Assembly: GCA_029203145.1 (NCBI GenBank)
Contig: CP119309.1
Location: 2,009,001 to 2,073,000, forward strand
Origin: Candidatus Brevundimonas phytovorans
GTDB lineage: Bacteria > Pseudomonadota > Alphaproteobacteria > Caulobacterales > Caulobacteraceae
Length of the DNA: 64,000 nucleotides
Reading direction: 5' to 3'
Shown: positions 20,143 through 28,237 of the stretch, piece after piece
Layout of the letters: each line of letters begins with the position of its first letter
Position numbering within the stretch: the first letter of the stretch is position 1
Position numbers and translations under genes: made by a program
The notes under the pieces: model-generated
The model's database searches: none
What the model was told of the DNA's origin: nothing
Seen by the model: only the letters and a program-made list of their open reading frames with translations

Positions 20143-21645
20143 TCAGCCCATCGTCGGGATGACGAAGGAGCTGTCGGCGTGTTCCAGCTCGCTGTCAGGC
20201 CAGCGGGCGGTGACGGTCTTGGTCTTGGTCCAGAAGCGCAGACCTTCCATGCCGTGCTGGTTGATGTCGCCGAAGGCCGAACGTTTCCAGCCGCCGAACG
20301 AGTGATAGGCCACCGGCACCGGGATCGGCACGTTGATGCCGACCATGCCGACGTTGACGCGGGCGGCGAAGTCGCGGGCCGCGCGGCCGTTCTGGGTGAA
20401 GATGGCGACGCCGTTACCGTACTGGTGCTTCGACGGCAGGCTCAGCGCCTCCTCGAAGCTGGCGGCGCGCATGATCTGCAGCACCGGGCCGAAGATCTCT
20501 TCCTTGTAGGATTCCATCTCCGGCTTGACGTGGTCGAACAGCGACGGGCCGATGAAGAAGCCCTTCTCGTGGCCTTGCAGGCTGAACTCGCGGCCATCAA
20601 CGACCAGTTCGGCGCCTTCTTCCACGCCCTTGTTGATCCAGCCCAGGACCTTGTCCTTGTGGGTCTGGGTGACGACCGGGCCGTAGTGGGCCTCGGCGTC
20701 CGTCGAGACGCCGACGCGCAGGTTGGGGATTTCCGAGACCAGACGCTCGCGCAGTTCGTCGGCGGTGCGCTGGCCGACCGGCACCACCACCGGCAGGGCC
20801 ATGCAGCGCTCGCCGGCCGAGCCATAGGCCGCGCCGGTCAGGTCCTTGATCACCTGATCCATGTCGGCGTCGGGCAGGACGATGCCGTGGTTCTTGGCGC
20901 CGCCCATGGCCTGGACGCGTTTCCCGTGCTGGGCGCCCATCTGATAGACGTAGTGGGCGATGTCGGACGAGCCGACGAAGCTGACGGCGTGGATGTCGGG
21001 GTGGGTCAGGATGGCGTCGACCGCCACCTTGTCGCCGTGGACGACGTTCAGCACGCCCTTGGGCGCGCCCGCCTCCATCATCAGTTCGCCCAGGCGCACC
21101 GGCAGCGACGGATCACGCTCCGACGGCTTCAGGATGAAGGTGTTGCCGGCGGCGATCGCCATGCCGAACATCCACATCGGGATCATGCCAGGGAAGTTGA
21201 ACGGGGTGATGCCCGCCACCACGCCCAGCGGCTGACGCATGGAATAGACGTCGATGCCGGGGCCGGCGCCCTGCGTGTATTCGCCCTTCAGCGCGTGCGG
21301 GATGCCGCAGGCGAACTCGATGACTTCAAGACCGCGCTGGATGTCGCCCTTGGAGTCGGCGATGACCTTGCCGTGTTCCGAGGACAGCAGCTCGGCCAGC
21401 TCGTTCATGTTGGCTTCGACCAGGCGCTTGAACTCGAACATGACGCGGGCGCGGCGCTGCGGGTTGGTGCTGGACCAGCCCTCGAACGCGGCTTGCGCGG
21501 CCTGCACCGCGCGGTCCATCTCGCTGACGGTCGCCAGCTGGACGCGGGCCTGAACCTCGCCGGTGTTGGGGTTGAACACGTCGCCGAAACGGCCCGATGC
21601 GCCGTCGAAGGCCGCACCGTCGATGAAGTGGCGAATGTCGCGCAT
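20143..21645 (-). CDS. mmsA: CoA-acylating methylmalonate-semialdehyde dehydrogenase
   Basis: Oxidises methylmalonate semialdehyde from valine, or malonate semialdehyde, to propionyl-CoA or acetyl-CoA with NAD and CoA. It is 500 residues, normal for the family. Features: FNPNTGEVQARV at the start, the cofactor region ITPFNFPGMIPMWMF, GSAGERCMALPV with catalytic Cys281, and a C-terminal IPVPVAYHSFGGWK signature. The start at 21645 is preferred over a longer frame because it matches family N-termini. Its propionyl-CoA product feeds the pcc/mut operon 1.5 kb away. It faces a LysR gene across an inverted repeat. Confidence 0.95.
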   Translation of the reverse strand: MRDIRHFIDGAAFDGASGRFGDVFNPNTGEVQARVQLATVSEMDRAVQAAQAAFEGWSSTNPQRRARVMFEFKRLVEANMNELAELLSSEHGKVIADSKGDIQRGLEVIEFACGIPHALKGEYTQGAGPGIDVYSMRQPLGVVAGITPFNFPGMIPMWMFGMAIAAGNTFILKPSERDPSLPVRLGELMMEAGAPKGVLNVVHGDKVAVDAILTHPDIHAVSFVGSSDIAHYVYQMGAQHGKRVQAMGGAKNHGIVLPDADMDQVIKDLTGAAYGSAGERCMALPVVVPVGQRTADELRERLVSEIPNLRVGVSTDAEAHYGPVVTQTHKDKVLGWINKGVEEGAELVVDGREFSLQGHEKGFFIGPSLFDHVKPEMESYKEEIFGPVLQIMRAASFEEALSLPSKHQYGNGVAIFTQNGRAARDFAARVNVGMVGINVPIPVPVAYHSFGGWKRSAFGDINQHGMEGLRFWTKTKTVTARWPDSELEHADSSFVIPTMG

Positions 21646-21711
21646 GGAGGCGTTTCCCTGTGATGTCGTTGTTCGTTGCAGCATGGCCTAGCAGACCGAT
21701 GGCGCGCCACC

Positions 21712-21751
21712 CATTGCAATCTTGCATCCTATGCTGTGCAATCCTGCAATG
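21712..21751. promoter_or_regulatory. Inverted-repeat operator between mmsA and the LysR gene
   Basis: CATTGCAATCTTGCA (21712-21726) faces TGCAATCCTGCAATG (21737-21751). As inverted repeats, CATTGCA and the inner TTGCA/TGCAA blocks match. The right arm includes the ATG of the LysR gene, so a bound regulator would cover its own start. The left arm is 67 bp from the mmsA start codon. Typical for a divergent LysR-target pair. Confidence 0.6.
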
Positions 21752-22639
21752 TTCGACTGGGACGACGTTCGCATCTTCATCGCCGCCGCGCGGGCCGGCT
21801 CGCTGGCCACGGCGGCGCAGCGGCTGGGCATAGACGCCGCCACGGTCGGGCGGCGCGTGGCGCGGCTGGAGACGGCGTTGAAGTCGACCCTGGTGGTGCG
21901 CTCGGCGTCCGGCCTGCTACTGACGGCGGCGGGGGCGCATCTGCTGGAGACGGCGCTGGACGCCGAAAGCGCCATGGAGGCCGCCGAGCGGGTGACGCGG
22001 CCCGACCTGATCGCTGGCACCGTGCGGATCAGCGCCTCGGAAGGCTTCGGCGGCGCCGTCCTGGCCCCCGCCTTGCCCGCGCTCTTGGCGGCGCATCCGG
22101 GGCTGAATGTTGAACTGGCCGCCAGTTCAGGCTTCCTGTCGCCCAGCCGTCGCGAGGTGGACATGGCCATCACCCTCAGCCCCGCCGCCAGCCCGCGCCT
22201 GATCGTCGAGCCGCTGACACCCTATCAACTGGCCCTCTACGCCGCGCCCGAGCACGTCGCCCGGCATGGCGCGCCCGACAGCGTGGACGACCTGCCCCGC
22301 TTCGACATCGTCGGCTATGTCGACGACCTGATCTATGCCCCGGAATTGCACTACCTGGACGAGATCCGGCCCAACCTGCGTCCGCGCCTGGCCTCCTCCT
22401 CGATCCGGGCGCAGCGGGACATGATCGCGGCGGGCGGCGGGATCGGGGTCCTGCCCTGCTTCCTGGCCGAGGGGCTGATGCGGGTGCTGGCCGACCAGGT
22501 GCTGATCGAGCGCCGCTTCTGGCTCAGCACCCACCGCGAGGTCCACGGCACGGCGCGACTGAAGGCGGCGCGGCGCTGGATCAAGACCCTGTGCCAGACC
22601 TCGGCGGCGCGCCTTTCCCCCTATTCGGCGCTCTCCTAG
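21749..22639 (+). CDS. LysR-family transcriptional regulator, divergent from mmsA
   Basis: A 296-residue LysR-type regulator. The winged helix is at residues 1-60 (MFDWDDVRIFIAAARAGSL, AAQRLGIDAATVGRRVARLE), followed by a substrate-binding-like effector domain (ISASEGFGGAVLAPALPALL, SPSRREVDMAITL). The start at 21749 follows family N-termini; TTG 21722 and ATG 21731 are in frame upstream, but no good Shine-Dalgarno supports any of them, and a leaderless transcript is possible. Being divergent from mmsA with a shared inverted repeat suggests it controls valine breakdown; the effector is unknown. Its TAG stop overlaps the stop of the converging TonB-like gene. Confidence 0.85.
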   Translation: MFDWDDVRIFIAAARAGSLATAAQRLGIDAATVGRRVARLETALKSTLVVRSASGLLLTAAGAHLLETALDAESAMEAAERVTRPDLIAGTVRISASEGFGGAVLAPALPALLAAHPGLNVELAASSGFLSPSRREVDMAITLSPAASPRLIVEPLTPYQLALYAAPEHVARHGAPDSVDDLPRFDIVGYVDDLIYAPELHYLDEIRPNLRPRLASSSIRAQRDMIAAGGGIGVLPCFLAEGLMRVLADQVLIERRFWLSTHREVHGTARLKAARRWIKTLCQTSAARLSPYSALS

Positions 22640-23514
22640 AGCCCCAGCAGGTCCGACCAGCGCCATTGGCCGGTTCCCAGCGCCAGCTTGGGCGCGCCGG
22701 GATCGTCGCTCAGGGTCACGACCACATAGCCGCGCACCGTCTGCGACTTGCACTGACGCGGCGAGAAGCCGACCACCACGGCCACCGCCTGACGCACCCC
22801 CGCCAGACCCTTGCCGTCCTGACCGGGGCTCAGCACCCAGTCGCCGTTCCAGATGACAATGGCCCGGCCGCGCGCGCCGGAGTCGCGATAGGCCTCGGTC
22901 AGACGCGCCCGGATGCGCGGGTCGTCGCGGAGGGCGTTCTGCAACCGCTCGACCATGTTGCAGACCCCGCCCGAGCCCGACCCGGAGCCTGAGCCCGACC
23001 CGCTGCCGGACCCTGTGCCCGAACCGGTCCCGGCGCCGCTGCCCACGCCCGAGCCGCCGCCCGCCGTCATCGCGCCGGCCAGGGCGCTGTCGCCGAGGAA
23101 GACATAGGAGACGCTGGGCTCGGGCGCGGCGATCGGCACCGGCTCCACCGTCGGCGAGCGCGGCGCCGGGCGGCTGGGGCGCGGCGTCGGGCGGGCGACC
23201 GGCGCGGGCGCGGCCTTGGCCGGCGCCTTCACAGGCGTGGGCGCGGGCGACGGCTTGGGATCGGGCATGGGGGCCGCAGCGGGCTGGCCGCCGCCGGCCT
23301 CCTGCTCGGCCGGTTCCGGCGCGGGCGGCGGCGGCAGCGGCTCGACCAACTCGACCTCGACCGCCTTCCATTCGGGCGGAAAGACCGGGGTCTTCACCGG
23401 CGACATCAGGATGGCGACCAGAACCAGCAGGTGGGCCGCGACGCTGACCGCCACCGTCCAGACGCGCGCGCTGCGGCGCCGACGACCGCGGGCCGAGGTC
23501 TCCGCTCTCGTCAT
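22636..23514 (-). CDS. TonB-like membrane-anchored periplasmic protein with an unfamiliar C-terminal domain
   Basis: 292 residues: an Arg-rich cytoplasmic start (ARGRRRRSARVW), one membrane span at about residues 19-38, EVELVEPLPPPPAPEP and a Pro/Ala/Lys-rich stretch as in TonB, then a Gly/Ser run (about residues 150-182) and a folded C-terminal domain with two Cys (GGVCNMVERLQ, SPRQCKSQTV). The usual TonB C-terminal signature (YP..A...G..G.V.V.F) is missing, so coupling to receptors is not shown. The GS repeat is a flexible linker. The TAG stop overlaps the converging LysR gene by 4 bp in a shared CTAG. I do not recognise the C-terminal domain. Confidence 0.6.
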   Translation of the reverse strand: MTRAETSARGRRRRSARVWTVAVSVAAHLLVLVAILMSPVKTPVFPPEWKAVEVELVEPLPPPPAPEPAEQEAGGGQPAAAPMPDPKPSPAPTPVKAPAKAAPAPVARPTPRPSRPAPRSPTVEPVPIAAPEPSVSYVFLGDSALAGAMTAGGGSGVGSGAGTGSGTGSGSGSGSGSGSGSGGVCNMVERLQNALRDDPRIRARLTEAYRDSGARGRAIVIWNGDWVLSPGQDGKGLAGVRQAVAVVVGFSPRQCKSQTVRGYVVVTLSDDPGAPKLALGTGQWRWSDLLGL

Positions 23515-23808
23515 TCAGATCCGGCCCGCCGCTGCAACGCTCCGGAGGGAGTGTATCTCGTCATCTGTATTCCACAGTCGATCTCGGCCTTCGAGACCCT
23601 CATTTGAAGGGATCAGTCACTCGCGTCAGGATCAAGGCGCTCGGGATACAACGCACAAGAGGGGTGAAAAACGCAGATATTTGAACTTTTTCTATGGTTA
23701 AGCTGGCACCTTTTCTTTCGCTGCGCGTCTCTACCGCGCCGTTCCTGCTCCGACAGGTTCGGCGAGCGCACATCCGGGACTAGCGCCCCGGCACGAAGGA
23801 GACTTAAC
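23515..23808. other. 294-bp non-coding region upstream of the OmpA-family lipoprotein gene
   Basis: No credible gene. The middle (about 23660-23700) is the most AT-rich part, with TTTGAACTTTTTC and GGTTAAGC, and is the likeliest promoter place for the OmpA gene. Short inverted pairs CCGA/TCGG near 23750 and CCGGG/CCCGG near 23777-23793 lie just before the Shine-Dalgarno and could fold in the 5' leader. No firm -35/-10 pair could be assigned. Confidence 0.4.
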
Positions 23809-24381
23809 TTGATCAAACTCACATCTCGAGCGGTGGCCGTGACCAGCCTCGTGCTGATCGGCGGTCTGGCCGCCAGCGGGTGCGCCAGCCACCGCTTCGT
23901 GCGTGACAACGTCGCCGTGGTCGATGAGCGCGTGACCCAGGTCGATAGCCATTTGACCCAGGTCGAAGGCACGGCGGGTGAAGCCCTGGCCCGCGCCAAC
24001 GCCGCCCACAAGCTGGCCGAAGGCAAGTTCCTCTACGAAGTCGTGCTGTCGGACGACTCGGTGAAGTTCCCGGTCAACCGCGACGCCCTTTCGCCGGAAG
24101 CCGAACAGCGCCTGGCCGAACTGGTCCAGCGCCTGAAGGCCGAGAACCGCAACGTCTATCTGGAAATCCAGGGCCACACGGATTCGTCGGGCGACACCCG
24201 CGCCAACGAGCAACTGGGCCAGTCCCGCGCCGAAGCCGTGCGTCGCTTCCTCAGCGACCAGGGCATCGCCCTGAACCGCATGGCCACCATCTCCTATGGT
24301 GAAACCAAGCCGGTGGCGCCGAACAACACGCGCGAAGGCCGCGCCCAGAACCGTCGCGTCGCGATCGTCGTCCTGAGCTGA
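23809..24381 (+). CDS. OmpA-family peptidoglycan-binding lipoprotein
   Basis: 190 residues, TTG start 7 nt after GAAGGAG. The signal peptide ends in lipobox LAASGC (Cys25), so the protein should be anchored in the outer membrane. A short, probably coiled-coil stretch follows (VDERVTQVDSHLTQVEGT, about residues 38-70). The C-terminal OmpA domain (about residues 78-190) contains the peptidoglycan-binding features GHTDSSGDTRAN, LGQSRAEAVRRFL and NRRVAIVV, as in Pal and other OmpA-like proteins. Probable role: fastening the outer membrane to the wall. The gene stands alone, flanked by a 294-bp leader region and a hairpin. Confidence 0.88.
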   Translation: MIKLTSRAVAVTSLVLIGGLAASGCASHRFVRDNVAVVDERVTQVDSHLTQVEGTAGEALARANAAHKLAEGKFLYEVVLSDDSVKFPVNRDALSPEAEQRLAELVQRLKAENRNVYLEIQGHTDSSGDTRANEQLGQSRAEAVRRFLSDQGIALNRMATISYGETKPVAPNNTREGRAQNRRVAIVVLS

Positions 24382-24387
24382 CCGAGG

Positions 24388-24415
24388 GGCGGCGGCTCAC
24401 AGCGGAGCCGCCGCC
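24388..24415 (+). terminator. Hairpin after the OmpA-family gene
   Basis: An 11-bp perfect stem (GGCGGCGGCTC with GAGCCGCCGCC) around a 6-nt loop starts 6 bp after the stop codon. There is no U-tract, so it may stabilise the mRNA end or need Rho. The rest of the gap to 24555 shows no gene. Confidence 0.5.
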
Positions 24416-24555
24416 AGACTACGCCTTGCAGGATCGGACAGGACCGCCCTGATCGCGGTCAGGCCCACGCGCTTGCCGCGATCGGATCGAACAGGCCGCA
24501 GGCGCCGTCTGCGCCGAGACGCCCGTCCGCAGGAACGGGTCAGCCCCTTTCGCCG

Positions 24556-24909
24556 TCAGCCCTTGAGGCTTCTCAGCATCATCTCGTGGCGATAGGCGGC
24601 GATGTCGCTCAGGGCCGCGTCCAGCGCCGTCCTCACCCGTTCCAGTCCCGCATGGGCCTGGTCCTGTTCCCCATGCTCGACCTCGGCGCAGACCGCCGCC
24701 AGGTCATTGGCGCCGATGCCCGCGCTGGCGCCGCGAATGGTATGGGTCGCATCCCGCCAGCCCTCGGCGCTGGCGTCCAGTAGGGGCGACCAAAGCGCGG
24801 CCTGCTGGACGAACAGGCCCAGCACCTCCTCCGTCACGTCGTCCACACCGGCGGTCATGGTCTCGAGGACGGTGAAATCCACCGCCCCCGTAAGATCGCG
24901 CCGCGCCAT
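24556..24909 (-). CDS. Hpt-domain phosphotransfer protein
   Basis: A small protein of 117 residues that is almost entirely one Hpt four-helix domain. The signature is WRDATHTIRGASAGIGANDLA, with His56 as the expected phosphorylation site, followed by CAEVE as in Hpt proteins. Such proteins pass phosphate between a hybrid kinase and a response regulator; no kinase or receiver gene is adjacent. The start at 24909 shares one base with the stop of the amino acid permease gene (TGATG); an in-frame extension upstream is merely antisense-like sequence inside the permease. Coupling to a permease gene is odd, and the partner system is unknown. Confidence 0.8.
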   Translation of the reverse strand: MARRDLTGAVDFTVLETMTAGVDDVTEEVLGLFVQQAALWSPLLDASAEGWRDATHTIRGASAGIGANDLAAVCAEVEHGEQDQAHAGLERVRTALDAALSDIAAYRHEMMLRSLKG

Positions 24910-26318
24910 CAGGCCACCGGACTCTTGGCCAGCCGGGCGTTCTTCGACGACCACAGCAGGTAGATGGCCAGACCGCCCAGGTTCCAGAGCAGGAAGTAGA
25001 TCTGGGTCGAGGCTTTCAGGCTGAAGAAGAAGGTGATGCAGCCGACAATGGCGATGCCGCCGACCAACCACCACAGGGGTGTCTTGAACTTGCGCTCGCG
25101 GTTCGGCTCACGCACCCGCAGCACGATCAGGCTGATCCCCACGGCCATGAAGGCCATAAGGGTGCCGGCGTTGGCCAGCGAGGCCAGCTCGTCCAGACGC
25201 ATGATGCCAGCCAGGAAGGCCACGACGATGGCGGTGAAGACCGTCACGACGGCAGGCACGCCGCGCTTGGAAATCCGCGCCAGGCGGTTGGGCAGCAGGC
25301 CGTCGCGCGCCATGCCCAGGAAGATGCGGCTCTGGCCGAACAGGAAGGCCAGCAGCACGGTCGGCAGGGCGATGACGGCGGCTGCGGCGATCCACTGGGC
25401 CGCAACGCCCTGACCCAGGCCGCGCATGATCAACGACAGGGGCTCGGGGCTGTCAGCGAATGAGGCCACCGGAGCCGCGCCGATCGCGGCGGCCGCGACG
25501 ACGATATAGAGGACGGTGCAGACCACCATCGAACCGATGATGCCGATGGCCAGATCGCGCTCGGGCTTCTTGGTCTCCTCAGCCGCCGTGGCGATGGCGT
25601 CAAAACCGTAGAAGGCGAAGAAGATGATGGCCGCCGCCGCCATGACGCCCGTCTGGACGAAGGGGGCGCCGAAGCCATTGGGCATGAAGGGGGTGAAGTT
25701 TGCGGCGTCGAAATTCGGCAGGGCGATGACGACAAAGGCCACCAGGGCGGCGATCTTCACCAGCACCAGAAGGGCGTTCAGCGTGGCGCTTTCCTTGGTG
25801 CCCATCAGCAGCAGGCCCGTCACCACGGCGATGATGAAGACGGCCGGCAGGTTGATCAGGCCGCCCTCGACATGCGGACCGACCGTCAGGGCCAGCGGCA
25901 GGTCGACGCCCAGACCCGACAGGAAGGGAATGGCGTAGCCGGACCAGCCCACGGCCACCGCCGAGACGACCAGCGAATATTCCAGGATCAGGCTCCACCC
26001 CACGACCCAGGCGAAGATCTCGCCCAGCGAGGCATAGGTATAGGTATAGGCGCTGCCCGAGGCGGGCATGATGGTCGACAGCTCGGCATAGGCCAGGGCC
26101 GCGCAGGCGCAGACCAGGCCCGCCAGGCCAAAGCTGATCAGCACCGCCGGGCCGGCCAGACCCGCGCCGACCCCGATCAGCGTCAGGATGCCGGTGCCGA
26201 CGATGGCGCCGACGCCCAGGGCCATCAGATGCGGCCAACTCAGGGTCTTCTTCAGCGCGGGCCCCTCATGGGGGGCCAGCATGGCATCGATCGATCGCCG
26301 ACGGTTCCAGAACGCCAT
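24909..26318 (-). CDS. APC-family amino acid permease
   Basis: A 469-residue inner membrane transporter with about 12 predicted spans. The first span carries the APC motif GVGAIVGTGIL; GFDAIATAAEETKKPERD, in the middle, is the conserved loop of the cationic amino acid transporter (YfnA/YhdG-like) group. Proton-coupled amino acid or polyamine uptake is expected; the exact substrate cannot be read. ATG 26318 is chosen because GAGGA lies 10 nt upstream; ATG 26327 is also in frame but only 1 nt from it. The stop overlaps the Hpt gene start. Confidence 0.88.
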   Translation of the reverse strand: MAFWNRRRSIDAMLAPHEGPALKKTLSWPHLMALGVGAIVGTGILTLIGVGAGLAGPAVLISFGLAGLVCACAALAYAELSTIMPASGSAYTYTYASLGEIFAWVVGWSLILEYSLVVSAVAVGWSGYAIPFLSGLGVDLPLALTVGPHVEGGLINLPAVFIIAVVTGLLLMGTKESATLNALLVLVKIAALVAFVVIALPNFDAANFTPFMPNGFGAPFVQTGVMAAAAIIFFAFYGFDAIATAAEETKKPERDLAIGIIGSMVVCTVLYIVVAAAAIGAAPVASFADSPEPLSLIMRGLGQGVAAQWIAAAAVIALPTVLLAFLFGQSRIFLGMARDGLLPNRLARISKRGVPAVVTVFTAIVVAFLAGIMRLDELASLANAGTLMAFMAVGISLIVLRVREPNRERKFKTPLWWLVGGIAIVGCITFFFSLKASTQIYFLLWNLGGLAIYLLWSSKNARLAKSPVA

Positions 26319-26412
26319 ATGTGTCATTTCCTCGTGCCGCGTCTGTCGGCGGCTGATTCCGGGCGCGACCTTAGCGCGCGGAACAAACTTTAGAAAATCC
26401 CGCAATCAGCCC

Positions 26413-26441
26413 TTGCGCCCCCCCGGCATCCTGAGTAATAG
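26413..26441 (+). promoter_or_regulatory. Candidate sigma70-type promoter for tRNA-Lys
   Basis: TTGCGC, 17 nt, then TAATAG gives an acceptable housekeeping -35/-10 pair about 72 bp before the mature tRNA start. It is the best pair I could see in the 195-bp gap between the divergent permease gene and the tRNA. Confidence 0.35.
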
Positions 26442-26513
26442 GACGGCCCTTCGGGCAACCCAGCGGGTCGCCACGAAGAACCGGCGCCACACCAAGGGCG
26501 CAGACGACGGTAC

Positions 26514-26589
<76 letters not shown>

Positions 26590-26740
26590 TCGTCTCTCTC
26601 GATCTGTTCAGGCATGAAACTTCCCTTCCAGGGCGACTGGTTGGAGCTTCTGCTCGCCAGGTGAAGCTGCGCCCCTTTCCAAGTCGCCTTGTCGCGGGCA
26701 GGAAGGAGCCCTGCTCATTTCCTCCCCTGCGGATGCGCCC

Positions 26741-27682
26741 ATGCCTTCTGGACTTATGGCCCTGATCGACGACGTGGCGGCGATCGCCAAGCTGGCGGCG
26801 GCCTCCATCGACGATGTCGGCGCCGCCTCCGGGAAGGCCGCGACCAAGGCGGCGGGCGTGGTGATCGACGACGCCGCCGTGACGCCCAAATACGTCACCG
26901 GCCTGTCCCCCAGCCGCGAACTGCCCATCATCGGCAAGATCGCCGTGGGCTCGATCCGCAACAAGCTCGTGCTGATCCTGCCGGTCGCCCTGCTGCTGAC
27001 CGCCTTCGCGCCCTGGGCCATTACGCCCTTGCTGATGTGCGGCGGGGCCTACCTCTGCTTCGAAGGGGCCGAGAAGGTGATGGAGATGTTCGGCGACCAC
27101 GCGACGGACGATGAGCCGGTCAGCGACGACCCCGCTCACCTGGAAAAGGCCACGGTCGCCGGCGCCGTCCGCACCGACCTGATCCTGTCGGCCGAGATCA
27201 TGACCATCGCCCTGGCCGACGTGTCGCAAGCGCCCTTGCTGACGCAGGCAGGCGTCCTGATCGTGGTCGGTCTGGCCATGACGGTCGCGGTCTATGGCGC
27301 GGTCGGCCTGCTGGTGAAGCTGGACGACATCGGCCTGCACATGGCCAAACGCGCCTCGAAGACCAGCCGGGCCATCGGGCGCGGGCTGGTCAAGGGCATG
27401 CCAGGCGTCTTCTCGTCCCTGACCGTCATCGGCACCGTGGCCATGCTGTGGGTGGGCGGCGGCATCCTGCTGCACGGCACGCACACCCTGGGCCTGGCCT
27501 GGCCGGCCGAGCCGGTCGAGCATCTGGCCCACGCGGTCGGCGGCCTGTTCGGCCCCCTGGGCGGCGTGGTCGGCTGGACCACCACGGCCCTGCTGTCCGC
27601 CCTGCTGGGCCTAATCGTCGGTGGAGCGCTCGCCGTCGGCCTGCATCAGGCCATGCGCCTGTTCGGACGCGGCGCGCATTGA
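26741..27682 (+). CDS. DUF808 (YedI-like) inner membrane protein
   Basis: A 313-residue protein of the DUF808/YedI family, role unknown. The conserved N-terminus (SGLMALIDDVAAIAKLAAASIDD, with DDVGAASGKAATKAAGVVIDD next) is followed by PSRELPIIGKIAVGSIRNKL and then several membrane spans (about residues 88-115, 165-200, 225-250 and 275-300). FEGAEKV in the first loop is also family-typical. The start could be the ATG at 26741 or the ATG five codons later. It stands downstream of tRNA-Lys and converges on regA, separated by only 9 bp with a palindrome there. Confidence 0.85.
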   Translation: MPSGLMALIDDVAAIAKLAAASIDDVGAASGKAATKAAGVVIDDAAVTPKYVTGLSPSRELPIIGKIAVGSIRNKLVLILPVALLLTAFAPWAITPLLMCGGAYLCFEGAEKVMEMFGDHATDDEPVSDDPAHLEKATVAGAVRTDLILSAEIMTIALADVSQAPLLTQAGVLIVVGLAMTVAVYGAVGLLVKLDDIGLHMAKRASKTSRAIGRGLVKGMPGVFSSLTVIGTVAMLWVGGGILLHGTHTLGLAWPAEPVEHLAHAVGGLFGPLGGVVGWTTTALLSALLGLIVGGALAVGLHQAMRLFGRGAH

Positions 27683-27687
27683 CGGAC

Positions 27688-27708
27688 AGCGTCAGGTGAC
27701 CTGACGCT
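27688..27708. terminator. Perfect palindrome at the DUF808/regA convergence
   Basis: AGCGTCAGGT-G-ACCTGACGCT is a 21-bp perfect palindrome that includes the regA stop codon. As RNA it forms a 9-bp stem with a TGA loop in either direction, so it is likely a compact bidirectional terminator without strong U-tracts. A regulator-binding site is the alternative. Confidence 0.5.
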
Positions 27709-28237
27709 TCTCCAGCTTCCGCGCCAGGGTGCGGCGGTGCATCCCCAGACGGCGGGCCGTCTCGGAGATATTGAAATTGGTCTCGGCCAGGACCTCGTGG
27801 ATACGCTCCCACTCCAGCGTCTTGATCGAGGTCGGGCGGGCGCTGAGGGCCGCGTCCGGGTCGCCGTCCTGACGGGCGAAGGCGGCCTCGATCTCGTCGG
27901 TGCCCGAGGGCTTGGCCAGGTAGTGGCGGGCGCCCAGCTTGATGGCCTCGACCGCGGTCGCAATGCTGGCGAAGCCGGTCAGGACGACGATGTTCAGATC
28001 TGGGTCAAAGGCGTGCAGCGTCTGGACGCAGGTCAGGCCCGAGGCCGCCCCCAGCTTGAGGTCCACCACGGCGTATTGCGGATGGTGGACGGCCAGCAGT
28101 TCGACCAGTTGCTCATGGCTGCGCGCGGACACCACCTCATAGCCGCGTCGCTCGAACGACTTGCGCAGGGTCTTGGCGAAGGCTTCGTCGTCTTCAACGA
28201 TCAGCAATTGGCGGGGCGCGTCAGTCATCTCGTTCAT
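27692..28237 (-). CDS. regA: Redox response regulator RegA/PrrA/ActR
   Basis: 181 residues. The receiver domain (LLIVEDDEAFAKTL) has phospho-acceptor Asp59 in VVDLKLG and the conserved Lys in AKPSGTDEIE. A short linker leads to a C-terminal Fis-type helix-turn-helix (NISETARRLGMHRRTLARKL), whose sequence is highly typical of the RegA/PrrA/ActR group. This family controls respiratory, carbon and energy genes in response to quinone redox state. Its ATG overlaps the regB stop by 4 bp, making a kinase-regulator pair at the end of the cyo-surf1 operon. Feedback on the cyo promoter is plausible but not shown. Confidence 0.92.
   Translation of the reverse strand: MNEMTDAPRQLLIVEDDEAFAKTLRKSFERRGYEVVSARSHEQLVELLAVHHPQYAVVDLKLGAASGLTCVQTLHAFDPDLNIVVLTGFASIATAVEAIKLGARHYLAKPSGTDEIEAAFARQDGDPDAALSARPTSIKTLEWERIHEVLAETNFNISETARRLGMHRRTLARKLEKRQVT

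Noticed and set aside
22636..22639. CTAG in which two converging genes share their stop codons
   Set aside because: Amusing, but a simple result of compact convergent genes; no terminator or regulatory feature accompanies it.
22965..23055. Tandem repeat of about six bases suggesting a microsatellite or CRISPR-like array
   Set aside because: It encodes the Gly-Ser linker of the TonB-like protein in frame. The units are too short and lack spacers for a CRISPR array.
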